64,000 nucleotides of DNA, from positions 744,001-808,000 of the forward strand of contig VTFK01000092.1 of the NCBI GenBank assembly GCA_009617715.1, read 5' to 3'. The stretch is from Plectrocnemia conspersa (lineage: Eukaryota; Arthropoda; Insecta; Trichoptera; Polycentropodidae). The notes below the pieces were generated by a model. That model was not told the origin of the DNA. It did no database searches and was given only the letters and a program-made list of their open reading frames with translations. The position numbers and the translations under genes were made by a program. The number at the start of each line of letters is the position of its first letter. Within the stretch, counting starts at the first letter, position 1. Positions 59,481-64,000 of this stretch are shown one piece after another.

Positions 59481-59989
59481 CACTATTTTCGACATGCGTC
59501 TTACTGGCTGCGAAGTTACACCCCAAAGGGTTAATCCGGAAAAAATTATTTCTTTAAAATTGTTGCGAAGCTTGCATTTTTTGTGACCGAACCGAAATAA
59601 ACCGATTTTTTTCGGTTCTTAGCGTTGGCCTGGTGATGAGTACTATTACTCATTCCATTTATACCTTAATTTGTAACTCACTTATTGAGCCGTATCACCA
59701 AAATTATACTTCAGTGTATACACGCTCTTTTAATTATAAATCTAGAATTTTAGCACAAGTTGCTTGTGTTGCAACATCGTTTTTAAATATGTGATAGCGC
59801 ATGAATGGGCAATTGAGAATACTACTCTTGAATGGACAATTGAGCAAAAGAAAAGTGTAATTTAGGTTGGAAAATGCGTGTCAGTAACAAACGATAACAG
59901 CGACCAAGAGAACAATGGCACGTTCTATCATACATATGTAATGTAACTTCAGAGCTCAAATATTGAAATGGACAATTTCGCCTTTGCCC

Positions 59990-60400
59990 TCCCTAGGAAA
60001 CCGGTTGACAGATGCTCACATCCGATTGGGCGAACTCCCAACGGACGTTGCCTTATTTATTATGACTTGACATGACATGACATCACATAATCTGTCAACT
60101 TATGTAACACGCGAATAGATAAGAAGTGACAACATATAAACATCGAGAACGTCAAGGACATCGGGAAGACTAGTAGTAGTGGCAATGGCCGCGCGTATTT
60201 TTAGCCATTGTTTCGAAAACGTGATTTTCGGAACGATGCTCGTTCCTATTGAAAGGCGTCATAAATATGCATCACCGGTAGCACAACTGTCAAAGCCTGT
60301 ACGGCGAATGACAAAATGCTATTTGCGCGTGCACTCGGCCTTGCATCGTTTCTAATATGAACACTTTTGATATTAAAATTAATGCAAATCAGATTTGTAT
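59990..60400. other. GC-richer island, candidate regulatory region
   Basis: It includes CGATTGGGCGAACTCCCAAC, a GACATGACATGACATCACAT tandem and GGCAATGGCCGCGCG. It has no coding frame. The density of CG steps stands out against the flanks. Confidence 0.25.
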
Positions 60401-60589
60401 AGAAAAAAATCGTGCTAAGAATATAATACTATGGCTTTTTTATACGTACAACTCATTGACAAACCTTGCCTCTATAAATTAAAAGTGACTAAGGAAAGTA
60501 GCTTGCCGTCAGTGTGGACTTTTTTTTATAAATTAACATGAAACGTTTTGCAAGATATAAAAGTACACTATTTCACATAAATTGTTTCT

Positions 60590-60870
60590 CATAGCTCTTC
60601 GTCACTGATCTATTGCCGAAAACATAATTGTGTGTGCAATGGGATGCAATCGCGACTCTATATGGCACTCGATAAAACCGTGTTTTTTATAGAGGTATAG
60701 AACTTTAAAATGAAATAAAACTGGTATTAGCTATATTGAAAAGATAATTTTATACGAATCGACTCATTCGGGTCCTCCTCAATACAACAGAAACAACTTC
60801 TTCGGTGCGCACTGTACGACGTCTCTACGGATGCGTATTATCAATTAGAGTATGAATAGTGCGAAAATTA
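60590..60870 (-). mobile_element. LINE C-terminal relic
   Basis: The DNA block GCAATCGCGACTCTATATGG (60647-60666) matches the equivalent C-terminal codons at 21400, 26370 and 61930. The right part (60770-60860) loosely follows the region upstream in the protein. The segment 60719-60757 recurs at 63342-63378 with few differences. Confidence 0.45.
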
Positions 60871-61559
60871 TCCATGGCTATTCAAATTACTTGCTCGGAT
60901 GGACGTTTATGTCGACCATAAAATGAACGTAGCGCACGGTAAGTTTCGCGAACTGAACCACAATTTTCGATTTTCGAGCGTTGTTCTGCGTTACCACTGC
61001 GACTTCTTTATCGTTGATCTCGGATCTGCTTCGATGGCAGCCCTAATATCCTCACTAACAACACATAAAAACTACAATGTAAAAATTCCATAAACAAATT
61101 TTTTAGAAACACATTTGCCACTTTCTGAATTTAATGGCATTCTTGCCAATTGCAATACAGATATTTTTAATGACTATTGTCTTACTATGATCGAGTTGAA
61201 ATTCATAAACCATAATATAGCTTAATGAGATAATTTTATCTCTACGTCAATTGTTAATTTAGGGTTGAAAATATCGAAATAAAAAATATCCCGTTACTAA
61301 ACAGCATCATTGTGTTCATTTATAAAATGTTATACATTTTTGCAAATGTAAGAATAAAACGTAAAAACAATCTGATTAATCTTTCCATATTGAATTACTC
61401 TCACGGTATGTATTTCCTTGCATGTTAAAATTGCATAACATTGCACGAGGTGCTGACCGAAAATAGAGCAGACATTGTTATTACCAAACAGTTCAACCCA
61501 AATACCTATCGAATATTCAAATTCACTGTGTTGTGTGTTGTTTACGTTAGCCGCAATTA

Positions 61560-61790
61560 GTATTGGCGTTTGTTTAGGGTGTCCATTAAACGAGACGCGT
61601 TGGCGCAGTTAAGTTGGAGCTATAGTTACGGCCCGCGTGCACAACTATTAGTTAAATTAGAACTGGGAGTAAACACAGCGCAGTTAAGTTGCAGCGGCGC
61701 ATTCGCGGCGACATTAGGGGCGCATAAACATAGAAAGCCGAGACTTGAGATTAACTAATGGACGCGGCGTTTCCTCGGCCAGGTGTAAAA
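61560..61790. other. GC-rich island with repeated GCGCAGTTAAGTTG
   Basis: GCGCAGTTAAGTTG occurs at 61603 and 61678, 75 bases apart. The plus frame (61570-61758) of 62 codons resembles no family. The composition is distinct from the flanks. Confidence 0.3.
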
Positions 61791-61889
61791 AACTAAAATA
61801 ATAATAATTCAAAACACTAACAACATTATATTTATCACAAATACACAACTGTTATGCACACCTGAAAAAGTGCACTATCCCACAAAAAT

Positions 61890-62060
61890 AGACCAGCTCT
61901 TCGTAGCTAACGCTGAAAACATCCTGCCGAATAAGAGGTGCAATCACAACTTTATATGATACTTTACAGTCTGCAGCTGAAAATTACTGAGCAACGACGG
62001 ATTGTCGATATAATAATGATTTTTTCCCAATGGTTCACTAAGATGAAAATACGGATACGA
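61890..62060 (-). mobile_element. Short LINE C-terminal relic
   Basis: AGCTCTTCGTAGCTAACGCTG followed by AAGAGGTGCAATCACAACTTT resembles 26315-26380, where CTCCTCATAGCTAT is followed by AAGGGTTGCAATCGCAACTCT. It is a fourth, very short relic of the same protein end. Confidence 0.45.
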
Positions 62061-62179
62061 TACGTAATCTTAAAAATTAAATATTCATATGTTTTTATAA
62101 ATATATGTTGAGGTTAGTACTCGTATTTAAATATTTGCACAACAAACAAAATTATTCCGAAAAACTAAGCTTTGAAGCA

Positions 62180-62450
62180 GTTAAATCAGCACTTAGTCTA
62201 AAGCCATCTAATGAAACTTGTACTTGCGAGTCTCCCGCTGCTAGTTACAAAATCAATCAGCGCACACAATCGGACCGCCGCCCGACCGGAAACCCGAGTT
62301 TACGACCCCTGCCGTGAGCAATTTGCATAGGCTTAGAAGTCATACACGTTCAATTGCTCGTTAATTACTTACTATACTACACTACGGTGACTCAAGCTCG
62401 CAAATAGACCCGGTTTCGTATTACAGCACCTAACAATGTTCAGGAATGTG
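62180..62450. other. GC-richer island, candidate regulatory region
   Basis: ATCGGACCGCCGCCCGACCGG (62270-62290) and CCCCTGCCGTGAGCAATTTG follow a 70-codon open plus frame (62105-62317) without family resemblance. It could be a promoter or enhancer upstream of the ADAMTS exons, with no direct evidence. Confidence 0.25.
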
Positions 62451-62459
62451 AAACCCGAA

Positions 62460-63330
62460 GCAAAAATATATAATACAACAGAGAAGAAAAATAGACGACA
62501 CGGCACGTGTGCCAAAAGTTGTCAATGTGAGATTTTCAAGGAAGCGCTGAAAAGTTTAATCAAAAGACTTTTTGATAACAAAAATATTTGTAGGTAGTGT
62601 ATATGAAAATAAATTTAACTTGAAAATCAGATAGGTATGTGCTATTACCTTTTAATGTAGTTAAGTAGCGATTAAATCCATCGTTGAATAGTTTAATATA
62701 CGTTAAGCTTTACTTGAAGTTAAATTTAAATTAGATGCTATTAATTATGACAAATCTTGAAATAGTTAATAAATAGGAAATCGATTATATTAGAAATATT
62801 AACTACTATGCAATTTTCTAATCCATATCTTACTAGTGATAGATAATAATTCGAATCCGGAAAAATATAAGGTTCTATCTCAAAATTCTGCTTTTCGTTA
62901 CAGATATATCCAAACGTGGGCCATATAAATATATTAGCTTTGTGGAGGCCTCATATTATCTTCTCGCGAACCGCACGAATACGCATGGGGGTTCAAATCC
63001 ACACGGACCGCATATTTGATATATGTACTAAGTTTAGAGCAAGGGTCGGGGAACTAGGATAAAATACCCGAAATGGTGCAAAAAATAACATATAAGGCTC
63101 TTTAATAAATAAAAATATTGATAGAAGTTATTTAACGTTGACATTTATCAAGTATTACTCAATTTCAGTTCAACGATATACTTATATTATAAATCTTGAA
63201 GTGTTGAAAAGTATTTTTTAATCTTATAAGTTAAAAAGATGAGATTGCTTCACACAAAGCTAGTTAATCATAGCAAAATTCAGTTAACTAAAGTGTATTT
63301 TTTTATAGGTATTGAAAACACATTAAAATC
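62460..63330. other. AT-rich stretch with a B-box-like patch
   Basis: GGGTTCAAATCCACACGG at 62990-63007 looks like a polymerase III B box, but no A box or tRNA fold is found 5' of it. It may be another SINE relic. Otherwise nothing is recognised. Confidence 0.3.
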
Positions 63331-63341
63331 GTGGTAAAGGC

Positions 63342-63378
63342 CATGGTATTGGCTTTATTGAAAAGATAATTTTATGCC
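63342..63378 (+). repeat. Short repeat shared with 60719-60757
   Basis: GGTATTGGCTTTATTGAAAAG and the following ATAATTTTAT differ in only a few positions from the other copy. The following 100 bases are GC-richer and unrecognised. Confidence 0.4.
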
Positions 63379-63489
63379 ATGATTTCGAGCATATGGCAGC
63401 CATGACTAGCTCAAATAAAGCGCAATCTGGAAGTGCAATTTTCGAGCAGCGTATATCGGCAATAACGCGGCGAATGTTGGCTTACATTA

Positions 63490-63810
63490 AAAAAAGTTCA
63501 AATCAATAACAGAAACAATGACAAAAAATATAGAAATATTAGTGCAAATTGATGATTCTGAATCATCTCGAACTGATCTTGAAGAACAAGGCCGAACTCA
63601 AAATGATCATTAGAGCACAAAAAACGATTATTGCTAAAAAAATGAATGGTTGAACATAGATAAAATAAAAGTTCCTCCACATGTCCCCCCCCCCCAAGGA
63701 CGTCCCTTATTTTGAACTCTATTACAAATGTGATGCAGCTGCTGTACATTTAACATCACATGATCCTCCTATTGATTCGAAAGCATTTTATTCCACGTTA
63801 ATAAAATTAA
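63490..63810. other. Possible decayed transposon coding region with C11 run
   Basis: A run of 11 C lies at 63685-63695, exceptional in this AT-rich window. The plus strand around it reads KNEWLNIDKIKVPPHVPPP in one frame and PYFELYYKCDAAAVHL-like text in another, as if a coding sequence had been shifted by slippage in the C-run. The family is not recognised. Confidence 0.25.
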
Positions 63811-64000
63811 TTTAAAAAAAGATGCTAGATAGGAAAAATGTTTGCACTTTGACAAAAAATATTGATATTTAGGTGACATATGGAGAGATGGAATTTAGAA
63901 ACGTGTCAATTAGACTACCATGAATGAAAAATAAATGATTAATGGATTTCGCGTATATATTCTCGAAAAGACTTCATAAAAAAATATTGCATTTGATATA

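Noticed and set aside
59520..59536. piggyBac-like terminus (CCCAAAGGGTTAA)
   Set aside because: No partner terminus or subterminal repeat is visible. It could be chance.
58330..59640. Complete hAT element with terminal inverted repeats
   Set aside because: GGCCTCGCC near 58340 and GCGTTGGCC near 59618 look suggestive, but they do not align as inverted repeats and no 8-bp duplication was found.
62990..63007. tRNA gene from the B-box-like GGGTTCAAATCC
   Set aside because: No A box and no cloverleaf pairing upstream.
1..64000. Bacterial-type features such as operons, CRISPR arrays or terminators
   Set aside because: Split exons with GT-AG splice sites, LINEs and SINEs show a eukaryotic genome. 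No regularly spaced direct repeats were seen.

Overview
The window is AT-rich eukaryotic nuclear DNA, most probably from an insect. Lepidoptera is my best guess, based on the style of the LINEs, the tRNA-derived SINEs and the piggyBac-like TTAA termini. That is an inference, not something the sequence proves. Long stretches have no coding potential, and the only conserved host-gene pieces are two short exons more than 10 kb apart.

The host gene lies on the minus strand. Exon A (29431-29668) and exon B (18425-18591) together encode an uninterrupted part of the prodomain of an ADAMTS secreted metalloprotease. Their splice phases match exactly across a 10.8 kb intron. The signal-peptide exon should lie to the right of 29668 and the catalytic, disintegrin and thrombospondin exons to the left of 18425. 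I found neither, so most or all of the window is probably intron of this gene.

The rest is a graveyard of mobile DNA. The best-preserved element is a 5'-truncated CR1/Jockey-type LINE on the minus strand (31815-33590), with reverse transcriptase, C-terminal domain and a 3' hairpin. Fragments of related LINEs lie at 21255-21475, 22690-23150, 26300-26740, 51574-51885, 57640-58055, 60590-60870 and 61890-62060. At least five tRNA-derived SINE copies occur (13240-13416, 13640-13912, 38532-38692, 51105-51224, 52900-53160). Two of them carry a 3' tail related to the LINE tail, and separate tails lie at 12954-13070 and 42872-42950. DNA-transposon traces include a hAT C-terminal fragment (58640-58770), piggyBac-like ends (24000-24250), a TTAA-type MITE (44630-44824) and a 139-bp MITE with 15-bp inverted repeats (9725-9863). 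A two-copy LTR-like repeat and a two-copy coding-like repeat remain unclassified.

Between these lie GC-richer islands of 150-500 bp in AT-rich surroundings, with no convincing reading frame. They are candidates for conserved regulatory sequence within the introns, but this needs comparison with related genomes. The most informative observation is that the SINE and LINE 3' hairpins keep their loop sequence while their stems differ by paired changes, which suggests an RNA structure recognised by the LINE reverse transcriptase. No tRNA, rRNA or CRISPR locus was found.
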